64,000 nucleotides of DNA, from NCBI RefSeq assembly GCF_051388935.1, contig NZ_JBPKBI010000001.1, forward strand, positions 372,001-436,000, written 5' to 3'. The notes below the pieces were generated by a model that was given only the letters and a program-made list of their open reading frames with translations, was not told where the DNA came from and did no database searches. Shown here in pieces: positions 26,292 through 34,516 of the stretch. The position numbers and the translations under genes were made by a program. Each line of letters opens with the position of its first letter. Position 1 is the stretch's first letter. The DNA comes from Yinghuangia sp035454725 (GTDB lineage Bacteria > Actinomycetota > Actinomycetes > Streptomycetales > Streptomycetaceae).

Positions 26292-26424
26292 GCCGCCATT
26301 GTAGGGACGCCGCGCACCGCGCATACCGCAGAGGCCCCACTCACCGAGGAAAGCCCGATGGCTGCCTGTGCGGACGATGTCCGAACAGGCATCGGGACAG
26401 TCCCGAAAACGCCGGAAAGCGGTC

Positions 26425-27171
26425 CTACGAGGCCTGTTCCGGCACCGGTTCGCCCACGGCGACCGCGTTTCCGCGGGATTCCGCGTCCGAGCCCCGGTCT
26501 GGCACCACGAAGCGGTAGCCCACGTTGCGGACCGTACCGATGAGCGACTCGTGTTCGGGGCCGAGCTTCGCGCGCAGGCGGCGCACATGTACGTCCACTG
26601 TGCGCGTGCCGCCGAAGTAGTCGTAGCCCCACACCTCTTGCAGCAACTGCGCGCGCGTGAAGACGCGGCCCGGATGCTGTGCGAGATATTTCAGGAGCTC
26701 GAACTCCTTGAACGTCAGGTCGAGCACCCGGCCGCGCAGCTTCGCGCTGTACGTGGCCTCGTCGATCGTCAGGTCGCCGTTGCGGATCTCGGTCGGCTCG
26801 TCGTCGGCGCCCTGCGCCGCCTGGAGGCGGCCGATCGCCAGCCGCAGCCGGGCCTCGACCTCGGCGGGACCGGCGGTGTCCAGGAGCACGTCGTCCACAC
26901 CCCAGTCCGCGGTGAGCGCCGCGAGGCCGCCCTCCGTGGTGACCAGGATCAGCGGGCAGCCGACGCCGGTGGTCCGCAGCACCCTGCACAGGCTGCGCAC
27001 CTGCGGAAGATCGCGCCGGCCGTCCACCAGGATCACGTCCGCGGGTGGCGCGTCGACCAGGGCCGACGCCTCCGCCGGGGCGACCCGGACCTGGTGCAGC
27101 AGCAGGCCGAGTGCGGGCAGCACCTCGGCCGACGGCTGGAGCGCGTTCGTGAGCAGCAGCAGGGCACTCAA
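26425..27171 (-). CDS. glnR: orphan OmpR-type nitrogen regulator GlnR
   Basis: A 248-residue response-regulator-like protein. The N terminus (SALLLLTNALQPSAEVLPAL) and receiver domain with Asp50 (ILVDGRRDLPQVRSL) match actinobacterial GlnR, which lacks the usual acidic phosphorylation pocket and works without a known kinase. The C-terminal winged helix (DLTFKEFELLKYLAQHPGRV, TRTVDVHVRRLRAKLG, VGYRFVVP) binds DNA. GlnR controls glnA, amtB and other nitrogen genes. The start is TTG at 27171, supported by GGGGAG 5 bases upstream; TTG starts are rare in this window. No histidine kinase gene is next to it. Confidence 0.93.
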   Translation of the reverse strand: MSALLLLTNALQPSAEVLPALGLLLHQVRVAPAEASALVDAPPADVILVDGRRDLPQVRSLCRVLRTTGVGCPLILVTTEGGLAALTADWGVDDVLLDTAGPAEVEARLRLAIGRLQAAQGADDEPTEIRNGDLTIDEATYSAKLRGRVLDLTFKEFELLKYLAQHPGRVFTRAQLLQEVWGYDYFGGTRTVDVHVRRLRAKLGPEHESLIGTVRNVGYRFVVPDRGSDAESRGNAVAVGEPVPEQAS

Positions 27172-27444
27172 CTGGGCTCCCCTCGCCCGGCGCGGACAAT
27201 CGGCTCCGCACCTGTCCGGTGGCAGGCGTACGTGCGCGTCGACGACGTCGTGGGTCTCGGTCCGCGCCGCATCTCACCTCCACGAAAACACGAAAGGACC
27301 CGGGGCGTCGTCGCCCGGATCCTCATGTCGAGTCGGCCGGCGTGGCGGCAGCTGGTCCGGAGACATCAGGTCGGCACCTTCCAGCTTGGTCGGGTGTAGC
27401 CGACCGTTTCCACACCAGTGGACTCGCGAGTCAGGATAGCCGAC

Positions 27445-28254
27445 ATGTCCCGCCTTTCCGATGGAGACGTCGATCGTCCCGCATCCCGGACCCCTTCGGT
27501 CGACAGAGCGCACCCGTCCGGTCACCATGAGCTGATCAGCGCGGACGGGATACGTCTCAGCGCCGTCCACCGTCCGGAAAACGCCCGCGATCTCGCCTTC
27601 GTGGTCGCGCACGGGTTCACCGGATCCTGGCGCCGCCCCAAGGTGGCCGCGGTCATGGCGACCCTGCACGGCCTCGGCGGCGTCGTCGGCTTCGACTTCC
27701 GCGGCCACGGCGCCTCGGGCGGCCGGAGCACGCTGGGCGACCGCGAGGTGCTCGACCTCGACGCGGCCGTGGCCTGGGCCCGCGACCTGGGGTACCGGCG
27801 CGTCGCGACGATCGGTTTCTCGATGGGCGGCTCGGTCGTCGTGCGGCACGCGGCGCTGCACGGGGGTGTGGACGCGGTCGTGTCGGTCAGCGCACCCTCG
27901 CGCTGGTACTACCGGGGTACGCCGCCCATGCGCCGGTTGCATCATGCGATCGATCACCCGGTCGGGCGCCTGGTGGTGCGTACGGCGCTGCGCACCCGCG
28001 TCGCGTCGGAGAACTGGAACCCGATCCCCGAGGCGCCCCGGGACCTGGCCGGCCGGATCTCCCCTGTGCCGCTGCTGGTGGTGCACGGCGACCGCGACGC
28101 CTACTTCCCCCTCGATCACGCGGAGCAGCTGTTCGCCGCCGCCCGCGACCCGAAAGAGCTGTGGATCGAGCCCGGCCTCGGGCACGCGGAGAACGCCGTC
28201 GCACCGGAACTGGTCGCACGTATCGGCGCGTGGGTGGTTCGGGGAGTTCGGTAG
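27445..28254 (+). CDS. alpha/beta-fold hydrolase
   Basis: A 269-residue hydrolase. The fold is marked by VVAHGFTGSWRRP (oxyanion loop), GFDFRGHGASGG, the nucleophile elbow GFSMGGS, an acid in VVHGDRDAYFP and a catalytic His in GLGHAENA. It is probably cytoplasmic and acts on esters, amides or acyl-peptides; the substrate cannot be told. The start ATG at 27445 (MSRLSDGDV) has AGGA upstream; an in-frame codon at 27418 is an alternative. A small MoaD-like gene and a membrane protein follow on the same strand after about 120 bases. Confidence 0.85.
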   Translation: MSRLSDGDVDRPASRTPSVDRAHPSGHHELISADGIRLSAVHRPENARDLAFVVAHGFTGSWRRPKVAAVMATLHGLGGVVGFDFRGHGASGGRSTLGDREVLDLDAAVAWARDLGYRRVATIGFSMGGSVVVRHAALHGGVDAVVSVSAPSRWYYRGTPPMRRLHHAIDHPVGRLVVRTALRTRVASENWNPIPEAPRDLAGRISPVPLLVVHGDRDAYFPLDHAEQLFAAARDPKELWIEPGLGHAENAVAPELVARIGAWVVRGVR

Positions 28255-28372
28255 CGGGTGTGGCACCGGCGTACGCGGGCGCGATGATCGGTCGGGATGA
28301 TGGGGCACTCTGGTTCCCTCAGCGTGCGCGGTGGGGCGATGCGCGGATGACTCCGGAACGGAAGTGGACGTG

Positions 28373-28633
28373 ATGGCGGTCGGCACTATGCGGTATTGGG
28401 CCGCGGCCAAGGAGGCCGCGGGGACGGCCGAGGAGGGGTACGACGCGGAGACGCTCGCCGACGCGCTGCGGGCGGCCCGTGAACGGCACGCGGGGTCACC
28501 GCGGTTCGGCCCGGTCGTGACGAACTGCTCGTTCGTCGTGGACGGCACGCCGGTCGGCAAGCGCGACCACGGCACGGTGCTCCTGACCGAGGGCGGCACC
28601 GTCGAGGTCCTGCCGCCCTTCGCCGGCGGATGA
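28373..28633 (+). CDS. MoaD/ThiS-like small sulfur-carrier protein
   Basis: An 86-residue beta-grasp protein with the features of MoaD/ThiS: MRYWAAAKEAAG at the start, EGGTVEVLPPFAGG at the end and a C-terminal Gly-Gly tail. In this family the tail is adenylated and thiocarboxylated by a MoeB/ThiF-type enzyme, giving sulfur to molybdopterin or another product. No partner enzyme is in the window. The stop overlaps the start of the next membrane protein gene by 4 bases (ATGA). Start ATG at 28373; nearby in-frame GTG codons are alternatives. Confidence 0.85.
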   Translation: MAVGTMRYWAAAKEAAGTAEEGYDAETLADALRAARERHAGSPRFGPVVTNCSFVVDGTPVGKRDHGTVLLTEGGTVEVLPPFAGG

Positions 28634-29865
28634 GCGACACGCCCCGGGACCCGCAGGGGCAGCAGCAGTACGGGAGTTGGGATCCGCCGGGCGGGCCGGA
28701 CGGGTACGCGCCACAGGCCTACGCGGACGAGTCGGCCGAATACGCCTACGGGGTGCCGCAACAGTACGTGCCGCAGACGTACGACCCGGGCCACCCGCAG
28801 CCGCCGTATTACGACCACGGCCACCCGCAGATCGCGGAAATCCCGGCGCAGTACGACCCGTTCGCGCCGGGCGTCCACACCGACGACTACGGCGCCGCCG
28901 ACCACTCGACGGTCCGTGAGACCGACCACGAGGGCCACAAGCCTGGCCACCCGGGCGACTTCCACGACGCGTACGACCCGCGAGCCGCGTTCGAGGCGGG
29001 CCATACTGCCAACCTCACACCCGTCCCGGCATCCGAGGCCGACTTCGCACCCGCTCCCGAGGCGCCCGCGAGCCCGGCCCCCGCGCCCGCTTCCGGGCCG
29101 GTGCCGCTGCGCGAACGCGTGCCCATCTGGCACCCGCCCGGTCTCGTGCCCGCGCTGATCACCGCCTGCTTCGCCGCCGTGCTCGCGGCCGGTTCCCTCG
29201 CGGGTGGTGCCGCGGCCGTCGGGGGTGTCGTGCTCTTGCAGGTGCTGACCGCCGCCGGCTGGTTCCGGCTGCACGGGATGTGGCCCGCCCGCCAGGGCAT
29301 CGCACTCGCGGTGCTGGCAGCCTTCGCCGCCGACGCGGCGGTCCTTCTCGCGGACGACCGCGGGCTGCGCGTGCTGCCGGGTGTCCTGGCCGCCGTTCTG
29401 GGCGTGGTGCTGCTCCAGCAGCTCGCGCGCCGAGACGGCCGCCCCGAACTCATGCCCGCTCTCACGGTGACCCTGTCGGCGGCGATGCTGGCGGCGTTCG
29501 ACGTGCTGTATGTGCTGGCCGCGCGCGTCGAGAGCCCGGGGGTGAGTGACGGTGCCCTGGTCGCCGCCGGTGCCGCCGCGGCCGCTGCGGCGGTGGTGTG
29601 CGCGGCGCTGCCCCTGCCCGGGCCGGTCGGCGCGGTCCTCGGCCTGGCCGCCGCCGCGGGGGTCGGCGCGGTGGCCGGCTCGGCGACCGACCTCGGCAAC
29701 GCCTGGGTCCTCGGCGCAGGCGCCGGGCTGCTGGGTCTGCTGGGCCGACGGGTCGCCGGATACGACCACCCGTCCCGTTTCGTCCACATGACGGCCGGTG
29801 TGGCGCTACCCCTGGCACTCGCCGCCCCGGTGGTCTACCTACTGGGCCGAATGGCGATCGGGTAA
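28630..29865 (+). CDS. polytopic membrane protein with Pro/Tyr/His-rich N terminus
   Basis: A 411-residue protein. Residues 1-155 are disordered and rich in Pro, Tyr, His, Asp and Gln (GHPQPPYYDHGHPQIAEIP), then at least eight hydrophobic segments follow from about residue 170 to the end. It overlaps the MoaD-like gene by 4 bases, so they are translated together. I do not recognise the family; transport or a sensory role is possible but unsupported. Confidence 0.75.
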   Translation: MSDTPRDPQGQQQYGSWDPPGGPDGYAPQAYADESAEYAYGVPQQYVPQTYDPGHPQPPYYDHGHPQIAEIPAQYDPFAPGVHTDDYGAADHSTVRETDHEGHKPGHPGDFHDAYDPRAAFEAGHTANLTPVPASEADFAPAPEAPASPAPAPASGPVPLRERVPIWHPPGLVPALITACFAAVLAAGSLAGGAAAVGGVVLLQVLTAAGWFRLHGMWPARQGIALAVLAAFAADAAVLLADDRGLRVLPGVLAAVLGVVLLQQLARRDGRPELMPALTVTLSAAMLAAFDVLYVLAARVESPGVSDGALVAAGAAAAAAAVVCAALPLPGPVGAVLGLAAAAGVGAVAGSATDLGNAWVLGAGAGLLGLLGRRVAGYDHPSRFVHMTAGVALPLALAAPVVYLLGRMAIG

Positions 29866-29906
29866 CTTTCATGACGGCCGGGCGAAGATCGCGGGAGGAT
29901 TCCGGC

Positions 29907-30659
29907 ATGCCGTGGAGACGCCGCCGGGCCGGTTCCGGGGGACGCGATGAACCGCAGCACCCCCGCGCCCGTGAAGGTCATGTGAGCGGCGAAGCGGGCG
30001 TGGCGGGCGTGTTGCCGACGGGGGTGCCGTCCCCCGGGCGAGCCGACGCGTCGTCGTCGGCCCACGCGATGCCGCCGCCTCCGTCCCTGCCGCCGGTGCC
30101 GCCGGCCCGCAACGGCGCCGACACGTCGTCGGCCCCGTTGGCGACGGCGGACGAAGCGGTCATCCGCGCGCTGTACCTGGAGCACGCCGGCCCGCTTCTC
30201 GGCTATACGCTCCGGCTCACCTCCGGCGACCGTCCGTGGGCCGAGGACGTCGTCCAGGAGACGCTGCTGCGGGCCTGGCGCAATCCGGACGCGCTCGATC
30301 CGGCGCGCGGGCCGGTACGCGGCTGGCTGTGCACCGTCGCACGGAACCTCGTCATCGACGGCGGTCGCGCGCGTCGGGCCCGGCCTCCCGAGACCGGTGA
30401 CGCACCGCTGCTGGCGGTCGCCGACGAGCGCGCGGAGGACGAGTTCGACCGGGCGCTGCTGTCGTGGGAGGTGGCCGAGGCACTGGGGGCCCTGACCCCG
30501 GAGCACCGGGCGGTGTTGTTGGAAACGTACTACCGGGGCCGCTCGGTCGCCGAGGCGGCCAAGGTGCTCGGGGTGCCGGAGGGCACCGTGAAATCAAGGA
30601 CGTACTACGCGTTGCGCGCACTGCGCGTCGCCCTGGAGGAGCGGGGGTTGGTGCCGTGA
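29907..30659 (+). CDS. ECF sigma factor (SigL/SigK-like)
   Basis: A 250-residue ECF sigma factor. After about 75 Pro/Ala-rich residues, region 2 is seen as YLEHAGPLLGYTLRLT and AEDVVQETLLRAWRNP, with GWLCTVARNLVIDGGRARRA at its end. Region 4 is ALTPEHRAVLLETYYRGRSV and GVPEGTVKSRTYYALRALRV. The start ATG at 29907 has GGGAGGA 7 bases upstream; a GTG at 29982 would remove 25 residues. The TGA overlaps the start of a zinc anti-sigma gene by 4 bases (GTGA), so sigma and antagonist are made together. The group resembles SigL-RslA of mycobacteria. Confidence 0.92.
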   Translation: MPWRRRRAGSGGRDEPQHPRAREGHVSGEAGVAGVLPTGVPSPGRADASSSAHAMPPPPSLPPVPPARNGADTSSAPLATADEAVIRALYLEHAGPLLGYTLRLTSGDRPWAEDVVQETLLRAWRNPDALDPARGPVRGWLCTVARNLVIDGGRARRARPPETGDAPLLAVADERAEDEFDRALLSWEVAEALGALTPEHRAVLLETYYRGRSVAEAAKVLGVPEGTVKSRTYYALRALRVALEERGLVP

Positions 30660-31948
30660 CCGGTGTCAACAGGCCCGGCGTGCCCGACGAGCCGCGCCCC
30701 GCCGCCGGTATGCCCGACGCCGAGAACGAGCCGTACGCGTTCCCTCGCCCCGCGGCTTCCGGAGCCGACGACCGCGGAGCCGGCCCGGGCCGCGACGCCG
30801 ACGAGCCGGGTGCGGACGACCGCGCCGGCGGCTGGACGCCGTTCGCGCCTCCCGCACCGGCGGACGCGGCGGCGGACGACGACGCCGAGCCGGCCTCCGT
30901 CCCGCCCCGACCGCGCCAGGCGCCACCCGCCCCGACGGCCGAGGCTCCCAGCGCCGGGGCGCCGCAGGGGTCGTCCGAGTCCTCCGCCGGCCGCCTTCCG
31001 GCAGTCCCGCCCGAGCCGGCCGCGCCGCCTCCCGCGCCTGCCGAGGAGAGCGCGGCCGACGCCGCCGCCTACCGACGCCCTTCCGCTTCGAGGGGCCCGC
31101 ACGAGCCGACCGATCCGGCGTCGGCTGACGTGGGAGCCGAACTCCCGTTGCCGGAAAGCGAGTCGGCCGACTCCGGGGATCCCGCCAAGCAGGTCTGCGG
31201 CGCGCTCCGATTCGATCTCGGCGCGTACGTCCTCGGCACGCTCGACGAGACCGAGACGCACTGGATCCGCGCGCACGTCGCGGTCTGCCCGGACTGCCGG
31301 GCCGAGTACGACGAACTCGCCGTGCTGCCGCAGTTCCTGGCGCGGTTGACGCCGGCCGAGGCGGAGGCGAGCGGGGTCGCGCACGAGTCGCGCCCCGAGC
31401 AGTTGTTCGCCGCCGCCGCGGGACGCGTGCGGCGTGAGCGGCGGCAGCGTACGACCCTGCTCGCCGCCGCGGCGGCGTTCGCCGTGCTGGTGGGCACTCT
31501 CGGCTGGGTGATGGGCAGCGAGGAGGAGGGCTCCCCGTCCGCCGCGCCCACCGCGTCCGCGCCGCCTTCCGGGTCGCCGCCCGCGACTGCGCCGCCTCCG
31601 CCGACCGCCGACCAGCGCACAGCGTCCGCCGCGAATCTGGATTCCGGCGCCGAGATGTCGCTGGTGTACCGCCCGGTGGACTGGGGCACCGCGATAGACC
31701 TCACGCTCGACGGCGTCCCGGGCGGCACGCGCTGTCAGTTGGACGTGTACGGCACCCGCGGTCGGCAGGAGACCGCCTCGTCGTGGGTCGTGCCGAAGGA
31801 GGGCTACCAGCAGCCCGGGGCGATGCACGTGCCGGGCGGAACGAGCATCCCGCCGGATGAGATCACGAGCTTCGTGGTGTCGACTGTGGGCGACGAGGAT
31901 GAGCTGCTCGTTGCCAAAACCGGACAAAGTCCAACAAGATCCCCGTAA
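30656..31948 (+). CDS. membrane anti-sigma factor with zinc-binding (ZAS/zf-HC2) domain
   Basis: A 430-residue protein. The first 175 residues are a long Pro/Ala/Asp/Glu-rich stretch. The anti-sigma domain follows, with RFDLGAYVLGTLDETE and the zinc motif H-x3-C-x2-C in HVAVCPDC. A single hydrophobic segment (TTLLAAAAAFAVLVGTLGWV) puts the rest outside the membrane: a Pro/Thr/Ser-rich link and a domain of about 95 residues. It would hold the adjacent ECF sigma factor at the membrane until a redox or envelope signal releases it. The start GTG at 30656 overlaps the sigma stop. The N-terminal extension is unusually long for this family. Confidence 0.88.
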   Translation: MTGVNRPGVPDEPRPAAGMPDAENEPYAFPRPAASGADDRGAGPGRDADEPGADDRAGGWTPFAPPAPADAAADDDAEPASVPPRPRQAPPAPTAEAPSAGAPQGSSESSAGRLPAVPPEPAAPPPAPAEESAADAAAYRRPSASRGPHEPTDPASADVGAELPLPESESADSGDPAKQVCGALRFDLGAYVLGTLDETETHWIRAHVAVCPDCRAEYDELAVLPQFLARLTPAEAEASGVAHESRPEQLFAAAAGRVRRERRQRTTLLAAAAAFAVLVGTLGWVMGSEEEGSPSAAPTASAPPSGSPPATAPPPPTADQRTASAANLDSGAEMSLVYRPVDWGTAIDLTLDGVPGGTRCQLDVYGTRGRQETASSWVVPKEGYQQPGAMHVPGGTSIPPDEITSFVVSTVGDEDELLVAKTGQSPTRSP

Positions 31949-32002
31949 GACGGGACTCGATCTCACTATTCGGGCATTTGCGTCTCGAAATATGACACGC
32001 GC

Positions 32003-32032
32003 ATGACATCTCCGGTCATACGTCCCTACGAT
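32003..32032 (+). promoter_or_regulatory. promoter of the cysteine leader peptide and sulfurtransferase operon
   Basis: ATGACA (32003-32008) and TACGAT (32027-32032) are 18 bases apart. The first base of the leader GTG (32040) lies 7 bases after the -10 element, so transcription should start at or next to the start codon. Confidence 0.7.
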
Positions 32033-32039
32033 CGACACC

Positions 32040-32120
32040 GTGAAGCGACAGGCGGACCTCACCAAGCGGCGCGCAGTTGACCTGTGCCGCACCGCGACCT
32101 GCCTGTGTTGCCGGCGCTGA
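32040..32120 (+). CDS. cysteine-rich leader peptide (26 residues), probably leaderless
   Basis: A short frame GTG...TGA that ends CRTATCLCCRR: four of its last eleven residues are Cys. It starts exactly where transcription is predicted to begin. In mycobacteria, leaderless short frames with clustered Cys codons act as cysteine-responsive attenuators of sulfur-metabolism genes. The same arrangement here, about 300 bases before the thiosulfate sulfurtransferase gene, points to the same control: ribosomes stalling at Cys codons when Cys-tRNA is scarce would raise downstream expression. The peptide itself probably has no other function. Confidence 0.8.
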   Translation: MKRQADLTKRRAVDLCRTATCLCCRR

Positions 32121-32423
32121 CGCGCAACCGGGCACACAGGTCGGCGTGACCGACGACCTTGACCGTGTGACCGGCGCGCGACTCGTGCGCCCGCTCGCCC
32201 GCGACCGACACCCATGTGTGGTGCGCAGCCGATGCGGACGCCTGCGAGACCGCGGCGCCCCGGACCGACTGCCTTGGCCCGCACCGGAGTTCGCCTCAGG
32301 CGTTCCGGTCGGCCCCGCGCGTCGCCGCAGCGCTCACCCCGAGACTTTTCTGCCCGTGCAGTGCCAATTCGCGTGGCTCTGCCGCCCGGTGCGGCGTGCC
32401 CACAAACCGGAGGTAATGACCCC
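32121..32423 (+). promoter_or_regulatory. untranslated leader between cysteine peptide and sulfurtransferase
   Basis: About 300 bases of leader RNA. No simple intrinsic terminator hairpin with a T run was found; attenuation could be Rho-dependent or could act through RNA folding. A three-codon frame (ATG ACC CCA TGA) at 32416-32427 overlaps the true start and may be incidental. Confidence 0.45.
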
Positions 32424-33263
32424 ATGAGCCGTTCCGACGTCCTGGTAGACGCCGCCTGGGTCGAGGCGCACCTCGACGACCCGAAGGTGGTCCTGGTCGA
32501 GGTCGACGAGGACACCGCCGCCTACGAGAAGAACCACATCCGCGGTGCGGTCCGCATCGACTGGCGCAAGGACCTGCAGGACCCGGTCAAGCGCGACTTC
32601 GTGGACCAGGAGGCGTTCAGCGCGCTTCTGTCGGCGAAGGGCATCTCGAACGACGACACCGTCGTCCTGTACGGCGGCAACAACAACTGGTTCGCGTCGT
32701 ACGCCTACTGGTACTTCAAGCTCTACGGCCACAGCGACGTCAAGCTGCTCGACGGCGGTCGCAAGAAGTGGGAGCTCGACTCCCGCGAGCTGGTCGTCGA
32801 GGTCAAGGAGCGCCCCGCGACCAACTACGTCGCCAAGGAGCAGGACACGTCGATCCGCGCCTGGCGTGACGACGTCCTGGCCGCGATCGGCACCACCAAC
32901 CTGGTCGACGTGCGCTCGCCCGACGAGTTCTCCGGCAAGCTGCTCGCCCCCGCGCACCTGCCGCAGGAGCAGTCGCAGAAGGCCGGCCACGTCCCGACCG
33001 CCAAGAACATCCCGTGGTCGAAGGCCGCGAACGACGACGGCACCTTCAAGTCCGACGAGGAGCTCAAGGCCCTCTACGAGGGCGAGGGCGTCGACCTGTC
33101 GAAGGACACCATCGCGTACTGCCGTATCGGCGAGCGTTCGGCGCACACCTGGTTCGTCCTGCACGAGCTGCTGGACCAGGCGAACGTCCGCAACTACGAC
33201 GGTTCGTGGACCGAGTACGGCGCCCTGGTCGGCGTGCCGATCGAGCTCGGTTCCGGCAAGTAA
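32424..33263 (+). CDS. thiosulfate sulfurtransferase (double rhodanese)
   Basis: A 279-residue enzyme with two rhodanese domains. The first (residues 5-125) is inactive and structural (GAVRIDWRKDLQDP, LLDGGRKKWELD). The second (about 140-279) carries the catalytic Cys233 in the loop AYCRIGERSAH. It moves sulfane sulfur from thiosulfate to an acceptor such as a thiol or cyanide. Actinobacterial homologues are named CysA or SseA/CysA2 and are followed, as here, by a DUF1416 gene. The ATG at 32424 has GGAGGT at 32409-32414. A Cys-rich leader peptide upstream suggests control by cysteine supply. Confidence 0.95.
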   Translation: MSRSDVLVDAAWVEAHLDDPKVVLVEVDEDTAAYEKNHIRGAVRIDWRKDLQDPVKRDFVDQEAFSALLSAKGISNDDTVVLYGGNNNWFASYAYWYFKLYGHSDVKLLDGGRKKWELDSRELVVEVKERPATNYVAKEQDTSIRAWRDDVLAAIGTTNLVDVRSPDEFSGKLLAPAHLPQEQSQKAGHVPTAKNIPWSKAANDDGTFKSDEELKALYEGEGVDLSKDTIAYCRIGERSAHTWFVLHELLDQANVRNYDGSWTEYGALVGVPIELGSGK

Positions 33264-33297
33264 GCGCTGAAGCGCGCAGCAGGCAAGGAGACGAAAC

Positions 33298-33588
33298 ATG
33301 TGCGGCGCTAAGGCCGGCGGGCCGGATCTGGCAGGAGTAGACGTGGCGAACGAGACGATCATCCAGGGTTCCGTGACCAAGGGCGGGCAGCCGATCAGCG
33401 GCTATGTCCGGCTTCTGGACGCGGGCGGCGACTTCACGGCGGAGGTGCCCACCTCGGCGACCGGCCAGTTCCGGTTCTTCGCCGCTCCGGGCACCTGGAC
33501 CGTCCGGGCGCTGGTCCCGGGCGCGACGGTGGACCGCGCGATCGTCGCCGAGAAGGGCGGCGTCGCCGAGGTCGAGATCGCGGTCTGA
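33298..33588 (+). CDS. sseC: DUF1416 protein (SseC-like)
   Basis: A 96-residue protein, mostly beta strands, that starts MCGAKAGGPDL and contains GSVTKGGQPISGYVRLLDA and FRFFAAPGTWTVRALVPGA. These match the DUF1416/SseC proteins always found after the actinobacterial sulfurtransferase. The conserved Cys2 may be a sulfur carrier or metal ligand; this is inferred. It lies 34 bases after the sulfurtransferase and a terminator follows, closing the operon. Confidence 0.88.
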   Translation: MCGAKAGGPDLAGVDVANETIIQGSVTKGGQPISGYVRLLDAGGDFTAEVPTSATGQFRFFAAPGTWTVRALVPGATVDRAIVAEKGGVAEVEIAV

Positions 33589-33657
33589 CCGCGGTCCGCG
33601 GCGGTGCGGGTCTCCTCGGACGTACACCCACGGTGCCTGACACCGCGTGACCCATGA

Positions 33658-33706
33658 GACGAGGGCGGTGCTCCTCCCCGAAAGGGAGAGGCGCACCGCC
33701 CTCGTC
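33658..33706 (+). terminator. terminator of the sulfurtransferase-sseC operon
   Basis: A GC-rich hairpin with outer arms GACGAGGGCGGTGC (33658-33671) and its complement (33693-33706), enclosing a second short stem CTCCC/GGGAG with a GAAA-containing loop. It lies 70 bases after the sseC stop. Confidence 0.75.
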
Positions 33707-33834
33707 CGTGTAGCGTGTCGGGTGCTGGGCAAGGTCGCAGGTACATGCGGGAACATGCCCGCAGAAACGATTCGTTGGCATGGCAGGGGTGACCGCGAGG
33801 CCTGGCGGCGTCGCAGGGGGGAGGCGAGGCGCGG

Positions 33835-34158
33835 ATGGCGTGGGTGCTCGTCATTGTTGCGGGTTGCCTGGAGACCGGCTTCGCGTTGTTGCTCAAGGCC
33901 AGTGACGGTTTCACGAAGCTGTGGCCGACGATCGGCTTCGCCGTCTGCGCGATCAGCAGCTTCGGCCTGCTGACCCTGTCCTTGAAAAGCCTCGATGTGG
34001 GACCCGCCTACGCGGTGTGGACCGGCATCGGCGCGGCCGGCACCGCGATCATGGGCATCTGGCTGTACGGCGAATCCTCGTCGGTCCTGAAGCTGATCTC
34101 CATCGCCCTGATCCTCGCGGGCGTCGTCGGCCTCAACCTCTCCGGCATCAGCCACTGA
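33835..34158 (+). CDS. SMR-family exporter, SugE/Gdx-like (guanidinium)
   Basis: A 107-residue, four-helix small multidrug resistance protein. The conserved Glu of helix 1 is in GCLETGFALLLK, and the fourth-helix region has GVVGLNLSG. GPAYAVWTGIGAAGTAIMG fits the SugE/Gdx branch, which exports guanidinium, rather than the EmrE drug exporters. No guanidine riboswitch was recognised upstream. A G-rich ribosome site precedes the ATG at 33835. It stands alone, so a homodimer is likely. Confidence 0.85.
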   Translation: MAWVLVIVAGCLETGFALLLKASDGFTKLWPTIGFAVCAISSFGLLTLSLKSLDVGPAYAVWTGIGAAGTAIMGIWLYGESSSVLKLISIALILAGVVGLNLSGISH

Positions 34159-34320
34159 GGCCACCGGGCCCTCGCTCCGCAGGCAACCCGTCGCCCGCGC
34201 ACGGCCGTCGGGCACGCCGGCCACCGAATACCAGGGCCTGATCGGGATGTTGCCGTACGCGAGCGACCGGGCCGCGAGAAGCCGCAGCCGCCCGCCGACG
34301 GACGGTCGTACCGTGGAGGT

Positions 34321-34515
34321 GTGCGAAGGCGCCGCAGGCTCTACTTCGCCCTCATGGGCACGTGCCTGACATTGTTTGTGCTCGCGTGGGCCGTGGTCCG
34401 GCACGTCTCGATCGGCGCGGCCGTGGCGATGAGCGTCGTGGCGATGACGATCCCGCCGGTCGCGGTGATCATCGCGAACCGCCGCGCGCCGGGGGAGAAG
34501 TGGTTCGACGAATGA
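34321..34515 (+). CDS. small membrane protein, DUF3099 type
   Basis: A 64-residue protein: a basic start (MRRRRRLYF), two hydrophobic segments (ALMGTCLTLFVLAWAVV and IGAAVAMSVVAMTIPPVAVI) and the conserved end NRRAPGEKWFDE, typical of streptomycete DUF3099 proteins. Function unknown. The start GTG at 34321 lies 6 bases after TACCGT with GGAGGT in between, so the mRNA may be leaderless. Confidence 0.75.
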   Translation: MRRRRRLYFALMGTCLTLFVLAWAVVRHVSIGAAVAMSVVAMTIPPVAVIIANRRAPGEKWFDE

Positions 34516-34516
34516 C

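Noticed and set aside
32416..32427. A three-codon frame just before the sulfurtransferase start
   Set aside because: It is too short to judge and overlaps the real start; the Cys-rich leader further upstream is the better regulatory candidate.
33707..33834. A guanidine riboswitch before the SMR exporter
   Set aside because: None of the conserved ykkC or mini-ykkC elements could be found; only G-rich sequence lies before the gene.
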